The position numbers were made by a program, and so were the translations under genes. This document shows, one piece after another, positions 7,186 through 16,771 of a stretch of DNA of 36,012 bases. Within the stretch, counting starts at the first letter, position 1, and each line of letters opens with the position of its first letter. The DNA lies in the NCBI GenBank assembly GCA_964479435.1, contig CAYZME010000010.1, positions 1 through 36,012 on the forward strand. The letters run 5' to 3'. Source of the DNA: JAAYKS01 sp964479435. Its GTDB lineage: Bacteria > Bacillota > Clostridia > Saccharofermentanales > UBA5734. The notes beneath the pieces were generated by a model. That model saw only the letters and a list, made by a program, of their open reading frames with translations. It did no database searches and was not told the origin of the DNA.

Positions 7186-8106
7186 ATGGATACGGATCTG
7201 GTCGCCCCCATCCAAAAAGCACAAATTCTCATCGAAGCGCTCCCCTACATCCGCCGCCTGGCTGGCAAGACCGTCGTCATCAAGTACGGCGGCAACGCCA
7301 TGGTCAGCGAAGAGCTCAAAACCAGCGTGATGGAAGATGTCACTTTGTTGAAATTCATCGGCATCAACCCGATCCTCGTCCATGGCGGCGGCCCAGATGT
7401 CAGCGCCATGCTGGAGCGGCTGGACATTTCGTCCACCTTTCACGACGGCTTGCGGATCACCACCCCCGAGGTGATGGAAGTGGCGCAGATGGTGCTGGTC
7501 GGCCGTACCAACAAAGAGATCGTCGCGCGGCTCAATCAGCTGGGCGCGCAGGCGGTCGGCCTGTGCGGCATCGACGGCCGCCTGATCGAATGCGTGCGCA
7601 TGACGCGCGCGGCCGACGGCAAAGCGTTGGACATCGGCCAGGTCGGCGAAATCACGCATATCAATACAGCGATGCTGGAGACGCTGGCCGCGGGCGCGTA
7701 TGTGCCAGTGATCGCGCCGATCGGCATCGGCCCGGACGGCGAGAGTTACAACATCAACGCCGACACCGTCGCCAGCGAAATCGCCGCCGCGATGCGCGCC
7801 GAAAAACTGATCAACCTGACCGACGTCGAAGGCGTCAAACGCACCGATACCAACGGCCAACCGGAAGTGATCGCCGCCATGACCGAATCCGAGGCCCACA
7901 AACTGATCGACACCGGCGTCATCGCCGGCGGCATGATCCCCAAAGTCCTGGGCTGCCTGGATACGGTCAACCGCGGCGTCGGCCGCGCGCACATCATCGA
8001 CGGCCGCATTTCGCACTCCCTGCTTTTGGAGATCTTTACCAACAAAGGCATCGGCACCATGATCATGAAAGAGCGACGACCCTATTACCAGGGAGAAAAG
8101 ATCTGA
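7186..8106 (+). CDS. argB: Acetylglutamate kinase
   Basis: ArgB phosphorylates N-acetylglutamate with ATP, the second step of arginine synthesis and often the feedback-controlled one. The 306-residue protein shows the amino-acid kinase glycine loops VIKYGGNAM and LVHGGGPDVSAML, the substrate region GLRITTPEVMEVAQMVL, and the C-terminal NINADTVASEIAAAM and LTDVEGV motifs. The start at 7186 follows AAAGGAG by 8 bases; an in-frame ATG at 7150 lies in the repeat region and has no such site. The N-terminal helix (PIQKAQILIEALPYIRRLAG) resembles the one that in arginine-sensitive hexameric kinases mediates inhibition, so feedback control by arginine is plausible (inference). Confidence 0.97.
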   Translation: MDTDLVAPIQKAQILIEALPYIRRLAGKTVVIKYGGNAMVSEELKTSVMEDVTLLKFIGINPILVHGGGPDVSAMLERLDISSTFHDGLRITTPEVMEVAQMVLVGRTNKEIVARLNQLGAQAVGLCGIDGRLIECVRMTRAADGKALDIGQVGEITHINTAMLETLAAGAYVPVIAPIGIGPDGESYNINADTVASEIAAAMRAEKLINLTDVEGVKRTDTNGQPEVIAAMTESEAHKLIDTGVIAGGMIPKVLGCLDTVNRGVGRAHIIDGRISHSLLLEIFTNKGIGTMIMKERRPYYQGEKI

Positions 8107-8146
8107 CGCGCGCACACAAGCTGATAGGATGCCAAAGGAGGCAATC

Positions 8147-9351
<1,205 letters not shown>

Positions 9352-9355
<4 letters not shown>

Positions 9356-10272
9356 CACATTTGATCTCGCTGCACGACATCGCGACCACGCGCCTGCTCG
9401 CATGGCTGGATCGCGCCGACGCCCTCAAAGCCGACCTGCGGGCGGGACGGCCGCACCCTTTGCTGCCCGGCAAAACGCTGGCGATGATCTTTTCAAAATC
9501 GTCCACCCGAACCCGGGTCTCGTTTGAGGTCGGCATGTATCAATTGGGCGGCCACGCCCTGTATCTCAATGCCGGCGAGATCCAACTGGGGCGCGGCGAG
9601 CCGGTATCGGACACCGCCGGTGTCCTTTCGCGGATGGTGGACGGGATCATGATCCGCACCTTTTCCCATCAGGATGTCGTGGATCTGGCCCGTTGCGGCA
9701 CCATTCCGGTGATCAACGGCCTGACCGACCTGCATCACCCCTGCCAGGTGCTCAGCGACCTGATGACCATCCGCGAGCACAAAGGCGGGCAGTTGCGCGG
9801 GCTCAAGCTCGCGTATATCGGCGACGGCAACAACGTCGCCAACTCCTTGTTACACGGGTGTGTCAAGGCCGGCATGGAGATCGCGATCGCCACCCCGGTC
9901 GGGTTTGAATGCGACCCGACGTGTGTCGCCGAAGCCGCGGCCGACGCCAAGACAGCGGGCGGCCGCGTCCTTTTGACGCACGATCCGCGTGAAGCGGTGG
10001 AGCACGCCGACGCGGTCTATACGGACACCTGGATCAGCATGGGGCAGGAAGCGGACAAAGAGCGGAAAATGATCCCCTTTCAGGGCTTTATCGTCGACGC
10101 GGCCCTGATGTCGCTGGCGCGTCGCGACGCCATCTTCCTGCACTGCTTGCCGGCGTACCGCGGCTATGAAGTCAGCGCCGACGTCATCGACGGCCCCCAA
10201 TCTGTCGTCCTCGATCAGGCGGAAAATCGTTTGCACGCGCAAAAGGCCGTGCTGGCGTCCCTGCTGGCATGA
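9352..10272 (+). CDS. argF: Ornithine carbamoyltransferase
   Basis: ArgF joins carbamoyl phosphate to ornithine to give citrulline. The 306-residue length is standard. The carbamoyl-phosphate loop KSSTRTRVSFE, the HPCQVLSDLMTI segment, the DTWISMGQE ornithine-loop region and the catalytic FLHCLPAYRGYEV are all present. The start codon overlaps the argD stop as ATGA, with GGAGG upstream, so translation is coupled. The methionine of an alternative start at 9310 lies inside argD and is not needed. It is followed by an acetyltransferase gene, again with an ATGA overlap. Confidence 0.97.
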
Positions 10273-10805
10273 GCGAGAGCCACGACACCCTCACCGTCGT
10301 CTGGGCCGACCGCCGTGACGCCGTCGGCATCCGCCTGGTGATCCGCGCCGCGATGGCCGTCTACATGCGCGAGTCCGGCATCCCCGCCCCGGTGGAAGCC
10401 ATGGCGGAGGATCTCGTCGATACGCGGCGGCACATCGATGAGGATCGGGTCCTGATCGCTAAAATGGGGATGAATATCATCGGCACACTGCGTTTATCCT
10501 GGGAATCCGCGGGACACGCCTACCTGTCCCGCTTCGCCGTCCTGCCCGGCAGCCAATCGCGCGGCGTCGGCAGCCTGTTGTTCGCGGCGGCGGAACGGTA
10601 TCTGCTGGCCGCCGGCGCGCGCAGTGTCCGCTTGCACACGGCGCTCGGCAACAAGCCATTGGTGCAATTTTACAAAAACCGGGGGTTTGAGCTGGCCGTA
10701 TGCTCCGAAGAGCGCGGCTATCCGCGCGCGCTGCTGGTTAAGACCTTTCCCGGCGGACAGCAGGATCCGGCCGAATCACAGGCCGCGCCGCCCGCCGACG
10801 GCTGA
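10269..10805 (+). CDS. GNAT-family N-acetyltransferase, candidate N-acetylglutamate synthase
   Basis: This 178-residue GNAT protein has the acetyl-CoA loop in LSRFAVLPGSQSRGVGSLLF (pattern Q-x-x-G-x-G) and a C-terminal FYKNRGFEL motif. It overlaps argF by 4 bases (ATGA) and closes the arg operon. The operon lacks argJ, which normally recycles the acetyl group, so an enzyme that acetylates glutamate is needed from somewhere. Short GNAT-only N-acetylglutamate synthases are known in other bacteria, and position makes this a candidate. The family membership is clear; the substrate is an inference. A general amino-acid or peptide acetyltransferase is the alternative. Confidence 0.8.
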   Translation: MSESHDTLTVVWADRRDAVGIRLVIRAAMAVYMRESGIPAPVEAMAEDLVDTRRHIDEDRVLIAKMGMNIIGTLRLSWESAGHAYLSRFAVLPGSQSRGVGSLLFAAAERYLLAAGARSVRLHTALGNKPLVQFYKNRGFELAVCSEERGYPRALLVKTFPGGQQDPAESQAAPPADG

Positions 10806-10815
10806 GGGTAGAACC

Positions 10816-11418
10816 CTACTTGTGCAGCAGCGGCGACAGCCTTTTGTACAAGAGATAGACGACCAGCGAGATCACCACGCCTTTAAACAGGTTGAACGGC
10901 ACGAAAACATACAGCAACAGCGTGAACATGCCGTCGACGATCATGTTGCCGGCTTTTTCCACCTCGCCGATGATCGCGCCCAGCGGGAATTCCATCACTT
11001 GAATATAAAACGGAAGCGTGATGAAATAATTGATCACCACACCGCCGGCGATCAGCGCCAGGGTGCCAAAACCCATGGCCGCCAACGCGCCTTTGCGGGT
11101 CTTATACAGACGGTAGACCCAGCCGGCCGTGCCGACAAAACAAGCGCCGACCAGAAAGTTGGCCAGTTCCCCGACGCCGCCCGTCATGGTGACCGGCAGA
11201 TGGGCGAGGTTTTTGACCAGCTCGACGGCGATCGCCGACAGCGGGCCCATCGAAAAAGCCGCCAGCAGCACCGGCACTTCGCTAAAGTCGAACTTGAGAA
11301 AAGCCGGCATCAGCGGCAACGGGAATTCCAGATACATGAGCGCGATCGCCACGGCCGACAAAATGCCGGCTTTGGCAAGCCATTTGACTTTTTTGTTGAC
11401 CTGTTGACGTTCGTCCAT
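10816..11418 (-). CDS. ECF transporter S component, RibU-like (riboflavin)
   Basis: This 200-residue membrane protein has about six hydrophobic segments and the RibU-like stretch PAFLKFDFSEVPVLLAAFSMGP followed by AVELVKNLAHL, where family members carry the conserved 'K.DfS..P' motif. S components bind a vitamin and dock with the shared EcfA-EcfA'-EcfT energy module, which is not in this window. Riboflavin is the likely substrate from the motif, not proven. The ATG at 11418 has AAAGGAG 9 bases upstream. The gene starts 14 bases after the transketolase C-subunit stop, so it is read from the same operon, and it ends 10 bases from the convergent acetyltransferase gene. Confidence 0.8.
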   Translation of the reverse strand: MDERQQVNKKVKWLAKAGILSAVAIALMYLEFPLPLMPAFLKFDFSEVPVLLAAFSMGPLSAIAVELVKNLAHLPVTMTGGVGELANFLVGACFVGTAGWVYRLYKTRKGALAAMGFGTLALIAGGVVINYFITLPFYIQVMEFPLGAIIGEVEKAGNMIVDGMFTLLLYVFVPFNLFKGVVISLVVYLLYKRLSPLLHK

Positions 11419-11432
11419 ACGTCGCGACTCCT

Positions 11433-12374
11433 TTATGCTCCCTTGGCGGCGAACAGCCGTGCCGCCGTCGCGGCGATGTTCTCCGCGGTCAGGCCGTACG
11501 CGGCCAGGACGGCCGCCGGTTTGCCGGATTTGCCAAACTGGTCTTGCACCCCCACCATCGCCATCCGGCAAGGCGCGGTCTGCGCCAGCGCTTCGGCGAC
11601 CGCGCCGCCCAGACCGCCCAGCACGGTGTGTTCTTCGGCTGTGACAATCAGTCCGGTTTCGCGCGACGCCCGGGCGAGAATCTCGCGGTCGATGGGCTTG
11701 ATGGTGTGGATATCGATCAGACGGGCGGAAATCCCCTGCCCGAGCAACAGCTCGACGGCCTGGAGGGATTCCTGGACCATCAGCCCGGTGGCAACGATCG
11801 TCAGATCCTCGCCGTCCCGCAATTGGATCCCTTGGCCAAACTCAAAGGGGCAATCGTCCGCTTCGTACACGGTGTCGACGGCGAGCCGCCCCAGGCGCAA
11901 ATAGAACGGTCCGGGGGTGTCCAGAATATAACGCACGGCCAGCCGAGTTTCGACGGCGTCGCACGGCGAGATCACGCGCATGTTGGGGAGGGCCCGCATG
12001 ATCGCGATGTCTTCGACGATCTGGTGGGAGGCCCCGTCTTCGCCGATCGAAAGTCCGGCGTGCGTCGCGCACACCTTGACATTGAGGTTGGCGTAACAGA
12101 TGGAGTTGCGCACCTGCTCGATCGCCCGTTCGGCGGCAAAGATGGCAAACGTCGAGGCGAATACCGTTTTGCCGCACGTCGCGATCCCGGCCGCCGCCGA
12201 CATCATGTTGGCCTCGGCGATGCCCATATTGATGTGGCGTTCCGGGTAGGCGTTTTTAAACAGGTTGGTGTATGTGGACTTGGATAAATCCGCGTCCATC
12301 ACAACGATATCCGGGTTGGCGCCGAATTCGACCAGCGCCTTTCCGTATGCTTCGCGAGTCGCAATTTTTGCCAT
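11433..12374 (-). CDS. Transketolase, C-terminal subunit
   Basis: This is the second half of a split transketolase: the pyrimidine-binding domain (about residues 1-170, MDADLSKSTYTNLFK; HINMGIAEANMMSAAAGIA; STFAIFAAERAIEQVRN) plus the C-terminal transketolase domain (about 185-305). It pairs with the N-terminal subunit encoded 2 bases upstream to move two-carbon units between sugar phosphates in the non-oxidative pentose phosphate pathway. The glutamate of GIAEAN is the residue that activates thiamine diphosphate. It has 313 residues, as is usual, and GGGAGGG lies 9 bases before the ATG. The similar 1-deoxyxylulose-5-phosphate synthase is a single chain of about 600 residues, so a split transketolase is the better call. 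Confidence 0.93.
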   Translation of the reverse strand: MAKIATREAYGKALVEFGANPDIVVMDADLSKSTYTNLFKNAYPERHINMGIAEANMMSAAAGIATCGKTVFASTFAIFAAERAIEQVRNSICYANLNVKVCATHAGLSIGEDGASHQIVEDIAIMRALPNMRVISPCDAVETRLAVRYILDTPGPFYLRLGRLAVDTVYEADDCPFEFGQGIQLRDGEDLTIVATGLMVQESLQAVELLLGQGISARLIDIHTIKPIDREILARASRETGLIVTAEEHTVLGGLGGAVAEALAQTAPCRMAMVGVQDQFGKSGKPAAVLAAYGLTAENIAATAARLFAAKGA

Positions 12375-12376
12375 AC

Positions 12377-13222
12377 TTATTCACCCTCCCGCGCGGCGAT
12401 CGCGGCATCCAGCTCGCGGATCGCGGCTTCGTATTCATCCGGCTTGGGAGCGACGCCATGCCAGCCGGCCTGGTCCTGCATAAACGAAACACCCATCCCC
12501 TTGTGGGAATGCGCGACGATCATGGTCGGTTTGCCGCTTGTCGCCCGGGCCTGCCCGATGGCATCGAAAATCTGATCGTAGTCATGCGCGTCGATCTCGA
12601 TCACATGCCAGTTAAAGGCGCGGAATTTATCCGCGACGTTTTCCGGGTTCATCACTTCGCGGATGTCCCCGTCAATCTGCAACCCGTTGTAATCCAAAAA
12701 GGCGCACAGGTTGTCGAGTTTGAAATGCGCGCCGGCCATCAACGCCTCCCACACCTGGCCTTCCTGGATCTCGCCGTCGCCGAGAATCGCGTACACGCGA
12801 TAGTCTTTGGCGTCCAGTTTACCGGCGATGGCCATCCCCACAGCGGCCGAGATGCCCTGGCCCAGCGAGCCGGTCGACATATCGACGCCGGGCACGTCCT
12901 TCATACTGGGGTGGCCTTGCAGATAGCTGTCGACACTGCGGAACCCCTGCAGGTCCTCCACGGGAAAGAATCCGCGCAAAGCCAGCGCCGCGTACAGCGC
13001 CGGCGAGCAATGCCCTTTGGATAGCACCAGGCGGTCCCGGTCTGGGTCCTGGGGCCGGTCGGGATCAACCCGCATCACTTGCGAGTACAAAACCGCAAAA
13101 ATATCGGCGCTGGACAGCGATCCGCCAATATGGCCGGACTGGGCCCGGTATACCTGCTCGACGATCTGTCTGCGCATGCGCGCGGCAAACAAGGCGACAT
13201 CTTTCTTTGCCTGAGCGTCCAT
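12377..13222 (-). CDS. Transketolase, N-terminal subunit
   Basis: This 281-residue protein is the thiamine-diphosphate pyrophosphate-binding half of a split transketolase. SGHIGGSLSSADIFAVLY, SKGHCSPALYAAL and the metal/diphosphate motif GDGEIQEGQVWEA with DYNGLQIDG further on are all clear. The ATG at 13222 has AAGGAG about 8 bases upstream. It is the first gene of an operon tktN-tktC-ribU, with a probable promoter at 13280-13288. Pentose-phosphate capacity also appears at gnd (28746-30194). Confidence 0.94.
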   Translation of the reverse strand: MDAQAKKDVALFAARMRRQIVEQVYRAQSGHIGGSLSSADIFAVLYSQVMRVDPDRPQDPDRDRLVLSKGHCSPALYAALALRGFFPVEDLQGFRSVDSYLQGHPSMKDVPGVDMSTGSLGQGISAAVGMAIAGKLDAKDYRVYAILGDGEIQEGQVWEALMAGAHFKLDNLCAFLDYNGLQIDGDIREVMNPENVADKFRAFNWHVIEIDAHDYDQIFDAIGQARATSGKPTMIVAHSHKGMGVSFMQDQAGWHGVAPKPDEYEAAIRELDAAIAAREGE

Positions 13223-13279
13223 TTCTACTCTCCTTCCGGAATGTGGCTGCCTCGATGGGAGGCCGATTTTTCTTGTAGA

Positions 13280-13288
13280 AGTATATCA
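13280..13288 (-). promoter_or_regulatory. Probable extended -10 promoter of the transketolase operon
   Basis: On the minus strand TGATATACT (TG at 13288-13287, TATACT at 13285-13280) is a good extended -10, about 58 bases before the transketolase start. The -35 region is poor, as is common for extended -10 promoters. Confidence 0.5.
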
Positions 13289-13311
13289 CACAACCGCGGT
13301 TGACCCGGCGG

Positions 13312-14490
13312 TTACAGCAGATAATTGGCGACATCGCCGACGGTGCCGCCGCTGACATACGCGCGCGGCACACGGCGCCCGATCAGGCAGGTCGCTTCAT
13401 AGTGGATGGTTCCCATCCAGGCCGCCATCTCTTCCACCGGGATGCATTGTCCCCCCTGACAACCGAACAGTACCACTTCATCCCCCACCGCGACTGGCTG
13501 CCCGAGGGCGGTGACATCGACCATGCACATATCCATACAGATCCGGCCCACCAGCGGCGCGCGCCGCCCGTGGATCAGCACCTGCCCCCGCCCGGCCAGC
13601 GCGCGCGAGTAGCCATCCGCGTAACCGATCGGCAAGGTGACAATCTCCGCCGGCGCCGGGGTGACATACACCCCTCCGTAGCTGATCGGGCTGCCTGCGG
13701 GGAGCGTTTTACGCATCACCACGTTGGCCTTGAGCGTCATCGCCGGCTCCAGCCCGTCCGGCTCCAGGTGTCCGGCGCAATCCGGCGACGGCAGCATGCC
13801 GTACAGGATCAACCCGGCGCGCACCATATCCATGTGCATATGCGGAAAACGCAGGATGGCGGCGCTGTTGCACACGTGCTTGATGGGGATGGTGACGCCG
13901 TACGCGTCCAACTCGGCGCACACGCCGGTAAACAGGTCGTACTGCGCCCGCGTATACGTGTCGTCCGCCTCGTCGGCGGTCGCGAAATGGGTATACGCGC
14001 CCTCGATCACCACCTGCGGCAACGCCGCGATCCACCGGGCGTCGCGCACGGCCTCAAACCCCGCCAAAAAGCCCACGCGCCCCATACCGGTGTCGATCTT
14101 GATGTGAATCCGCACTTCGCGCCGCATGCGCACGGCCGCGTTTGAGAGGGATTGCGCGAGGTCGCGGCTGAACACCGTCTGGGTGATATCGGCACCGATG
14201 ATCTCTTCGGCACGCCGCGGATCGGTATACCCCAGCACCAGGATCGGCACCCCGACCCCTTGCCGGCGTAGCTCCAACGCTTCGTCGAGCATCGAGACCG
14301 CCAGCCGGGTCACCCCGTTGCGCAGCAAAACCGGCACCACGCGCGAGACCCCGTGCCCGTACGCGTCGGCTTTGACCACACCCATGACCTCGGCGGTCCG
14401 GCGCGTCCACGCGCGGACACGGCGCGCGTTGCGCCCGATGCGATCTAGATCTACTTCCGCCCAGGCGCGGTTGGGCATCATCCCCATCAT
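13312..14490 (-). CDS. alr: Alanine racemase
   Basis: Alr interconverts L- and D-alanine for peptidoglycan synthesis with PLP. The 392-residue protein carries the PLP lysine in VVKADAYGHG (Lys40), the TIM-barrel substrate segments IKIDTGMGRVGF and HVCNSAAIL, and the C-terminal catalytic-tyrosine region SYGGVYVTP, followed by GRICMDMCMVDVT. I put the start at 14490, where ATG overlaps the stop of the upstream gene (ATGA) and GGAGGAGGA lies just ahead. The frame is open further upstream but there it is only the shadow of the preceding gene. Pairing with an NAD(P)HX repair gene is common in Bacillota. Confidence 0.95.
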   Translation of the reverse strand: MMGMMPNRAWAEVDLDRIGRNARRVRAWTRRTAEVMGVVKADAYGHGVSRVVPVLLRNGVTRLAVSMLDEALELRRQGVGVPILVLGYTDPRRAEEIIGADITQTVFSRDLAQSLSNAAVRMRREVRIHIKIDTGMGRVGFLAGFEAVRDARWIAALPQVVIEGAYTHFATADEADDTYTRAQYDLFTGVCAELDAYGVTIPIKHVCNSAAILRFPHMHMDMVRAGLILYGMLPSPDCAGHLEPDGLEPAMTLKANVVMRKTLPAGSPISYGGVYVTPAPAEIVTLPIGYADGYSRALAGRGQVLIHGRRAPLVGRICMDMCMVDVTALGQPVAVGDEVVLFGCQGGQCIPVEEMAAWMGTIHYEATCLIGRRVPRAYVSGGTVGDVANYLL

Positions 14491-16043
14491 GTCTCCTCCT
14501 CCCAGCCGCATTGTCGGAACGCCTGCGCAAAATATTCCGCCAGATCGCCCGGCAACAGGGCGCGGCGCCCCCGGCTCCGTGCGGCCCAATCGGCCGCCAG
14601 CCCATGCAAATAAACCGCGGCGCACGCGGCCGGCCACGCCGCCATGCCTTGCGCGAGCAGGCCCGCGAGCAGACCGGCCAGCACATCGCCCGACCCGCCG
14701 GTGGCCAGGCCGTTGTTGCCGGTCGGATTGATCGCGCACCGGCCGTCGGACGCCGCTATCACTGTGGAAGCCCCTTTGAGTACCACCACCCCGCGGCAAC
14801 GCCGCGCCAGCGCGCGGGCCGCGGCCAGGGGGTCGGCCAGCGGCAGATCTGGCGCCAGCCGCGCGAATTCGCCGGGATGCGGCGTCAGGACCGCCGGCGG
14901 CAGGCCCTGTTCTACCCGCTGGCGTAAAAGCGCCAACATCCGTTCGTGTTCCGCCGCCAACGCCGTCAGGGCTCCGGCGTCCAGGACCAACGCGCCGGCA
15001 AACATCGCCAACTGCGCGATCCGTTCCCGTTCGGGCGCGCCCACCGCCAGCCCGGGGCCGGCCAGAACAACCTGCTTGTCCACACCGTGCGCGGCCAACT
15101 CGCGCGATGACGGCGGAAACGACTCGGGAGCCACGACCAACGCCTCCGGGTGGCGCACGTCGATGCCGGCACGCGCCGCCGCGGCCACGAGCGCGTGCAC
15201 CAGTCCGGCGCCGCTGCGCAGGGCTGCACCAACCGCCAAAGTGGCCGCTCCACCCATACCGGGCGAGCCGCCAAAAACCATAACCCGCCCGAACAGGCCT
15301 TTATGCGCGTCGGGCGGGCGCGCCGGCGCCCACTCGCGCACCCGCGCGTCGTCTAAAACAATGGTTTCACGCCCCGGGTCCGGGGGCAAGACCGCGTCCA
15401 GCACGGCCGGCTCGATGTCCAGCCCGTCGGTGACGACACGGCCGGCCAGCGCGCGGCCGGGATATAAAAACAAACCGGGTTTGGGGCGGACAAAAGTGAC
15501 GGTCACGCTCGCGGGTACCGCGGCCGCCAGTGCCTGTCCGGTATCCGCTTCGACTCCCGACGGCAGGTCAACCGCCACCACCGTGGCGCCGCGCCGCGCC
15601 GCCCGGCCCATGCGCGTCAGCAGCTCTGTCTCATCCGCCGCCAACGCACGTGAAAAGGAAAACCCCGCGCCGTACACCGCGTCCACCAGCAGGCAGTCGT
15701 CGGGAAAATCGTCGGGGGCCCGCTCCCGGATCAAACCGGCCGCCGCCGCCCGCTCCCGCTCCCCGGCGGCCAAAGGACTGCGCGTCCGGCCGGGCGCGCA
15801 GTCCACGACCGCGACATCCAGCCCGCGGTCCGCCAGCATCCGCGCCGCGGCATAGCCGTCGCCGCCGTTGTTGCCGGCGCCGCAAATCACCCACACCGGC
15901 TGCCGCGGGTGGCGCAGGCGCGACAGGCACACCTCGACGACACCCGCCGCCGCACGTTGCATCAGGTCATACAGGGATATTCCGAGGTGTGCGGGCACGT
16001 CGCGGTCCACCCGCCTCTGCCCCAGCGCGTCGATTGTGCGCAT
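14487..16043 (-). CDS. nnr: Bifunctional NAD(P)HX epimerase / ADP-dependent dehydratase
   Basis: The enzyme repairs hydrated NAD(P)H: the N-terminal domain epimerises NAD(P)HX and the C-terminal ribokinase-like domain dehydrates the S form. Of 518 residues, about 1-210 are the YjeF_N epimerase part, with VICGAGNNGGDGYAAARML and VDAVYGAGF. About 225-515 are the dehydratase part, with FGGSPGMGGAATLA, LTPHPGEFARL and the C-terminal NNGLATGGSGDVLAGLLAG. The ATG at 16043 has GGGAGG 8 bases ahead; a GTG three codons earlier is too close to that site. It overlaps alr by 4 bases and follows the phosphoribosyltransferase gene by 27 bases. Confidence 0.94.
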   Translation of the reverse strand: MRTIDALGQRRVDRDVPAHLGISLYDLMQRAAAGVVEVCLSRLRHPRQPVWVICGAGNNGGDGYAAARMLADRGLDVAVVDCAPGRTRSPLAAGERERAAAAGLIRERAPDDFPDDCLLVDAVYGAGFSFSRALAADETELLTRMGRAARRGATVVAVDLPSGVEADTGQALAAAVPASVTVTFVRPKPGLFLYPGRALAGRVVTDGLDIEPAVLDAVLPPDPGRETIVLDDARVREWAPARPPDAHKGLFGRVMVFGGSPGMGGAATLAVGAALRSGAGLVHALVAAAARAGIDVRHPEALVVAPESFPPSSRELAAHGVDKQVVLAGPGLAVGAPERERIAQLAMFAGALVLDAGALTALAAEHERMLALLRQRVEQGLPPAVLTPHPGEFARLAPDLPLADPLAAARALARRCRGVVVLKGASTVIAASDGRCAINPTGNNGLATGGSGDVLAGLLAGLLAQGMAAWPAACAAVYLHGLAADWAARSRGRRALLPGDLAEYFAQAFRQCGWEEET

Positions 16044-16070
16044 CTTTCGCACCTCCCAGGCGCCGCCGGT

Positions 16071-16649
16071 CTACGAGACCTGCGGCGCGCAATCTTTGGG
16101 GGTTCCGTCGCGGTTGAGCAACGGCAGATAAGTCAGATACTGAATGTCTTTGCGTTTGCCGGCTTCGCCTTCGGCAAGAATCGCCATTTTGCCGACGATC
16201 TGACCCCCGGCTTTGTTGACCAGCTCTTCCAGCGCGCGCAGGGAATCGCCGGTGCTGATCACGTCGTCGACGATCAGGACGCGGCGCCCTTCCATGTATG
16301 CCACATCGCCGCCGTCCAGATAGAGGGTCTGGACGCGGTCGGTGGTGATCGAGCGTACCGTGGCTGAGATGACATCGGTCATGTATAGTTTGGACGCTTT
16401 GCGCGCGATCACATGCCGCGGGTCGTTGCGCTGGCGGGCCATTTCGTACACCAGCGGGATGCCTTTGCTGTCCGCCGTGATCAGAACGTCATAGGGCGGC
16501 GCGACGCGCAGCAGCTCCGTGGCACAGGCCTGTGTGAGCTCGATGTCACCAAAGATGACAAAGGCCCCGATATACAGGTCGTCCGTGATGCGGCATACGG
16601 GCAGATCCCGTTCTAAACCTGCCACTTGGATTCGATAGGTTGGCGCCAT
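16071..16649 (-). CDS. Purine-type phosphoribosyltransferase (adenine/xanthine PRT-like)
   Basis: The 192-residue protein has the type I PRPP-binding motif VLIVDDVISTGDSLRAL (about residues 123-139) and a fold order close to adenine/xanthine phosphoribosyltransferases, including LITADSKGIPLVYEMAR and ARKASKLYM. The base accepted is not evident; some relatives are regulators such as PurR-like proteins, but no DNA-binding domain is visible here. The start at 16649 is preferred because a -10 box lies at 16698-16693, so an upstream ATG at 16691 would fall at or before the transcript start. The ribosome binding site is weak (AAAGAGAG, about 15 bases away). It is the first gene of the PRT-nnr-alr operon. 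Confidence 0.82.
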   Translation of the reverse strand: MAPTYRIQVAGLERDLPVCRITDDLYIGAFVIFGDIELTQACATELLRVAPPYDVLITADSKGIPLVYEMARQRNDPRHVIARKASKLYMTDVISATVRSITTDRVQTLYLDGGDVAYMEGRRVLIVDDVISTGDSLRALEELVNKAGGQIVGKMAILAEGEAGKRKDIQYLTYLPLLNRDGTPKDCAPQVS

Positions 16650-16692
16650 AGTTTGCGTACGCTCTCTTTCAGACAAGATGGGTAACGCCATT

Positions 16693-16720
16693 ATTATACG
16701 CTCCCGGTCGCGCGGCGCAA
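16693..16720 (-). promoter_or_regulatory. Promoter of the PRT-nnr-alr operon
   Basis: On the minus strand a perfect TATAAT (16698-16693) stands 16 bases after TTGCGC (16720-16715). It is back to back with the ttcA-like promoter, the two -35 boxes being 16 bases apart. Confidence 0.6.
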
Positions 16721-16736
16721 CCGCGCGGGCCTCTTG

Positions 16737-16765
16737 TTGCGGGTGCGCCGGGCACCCTCTATACT
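16737..16765 (+). promoter_or_regulatory. Promoter of the TtcA-like gene, likely giving a leaderless transcript
   Basis: TTGCGG (16737-16742) and TATACT (16760-16765) are spaced by 17 bases. The expected start of transcription, 6-7 bases after the -10, falls on the A of the ATG at 16772. No Shine-Dalgarno sequence precedes this ATG. Confidence 0.55.
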
Positions 16766-16771
16766 CGTACC

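Noticed and set aside
10805..10817. Terminator between the GNAT gene and ribU
   Set aside because: Only a 5-bp stem with a 3-base loop (AGGGT/ACCCT) and no T tract.
10624..11904. Plus-strand frame of 426 codons across the GNAT, ribU and transketolase genes
   Set aside because: It crosses three well-supported genes on both strands and has no recognisable domain.
14491..14799. N-terminal extension of alanine racemase
   Set aside because: The frame is open there only as an alternative reading of nnr; the ATG at 14490 has an ATGA overlap and a strong ribosome binding site.
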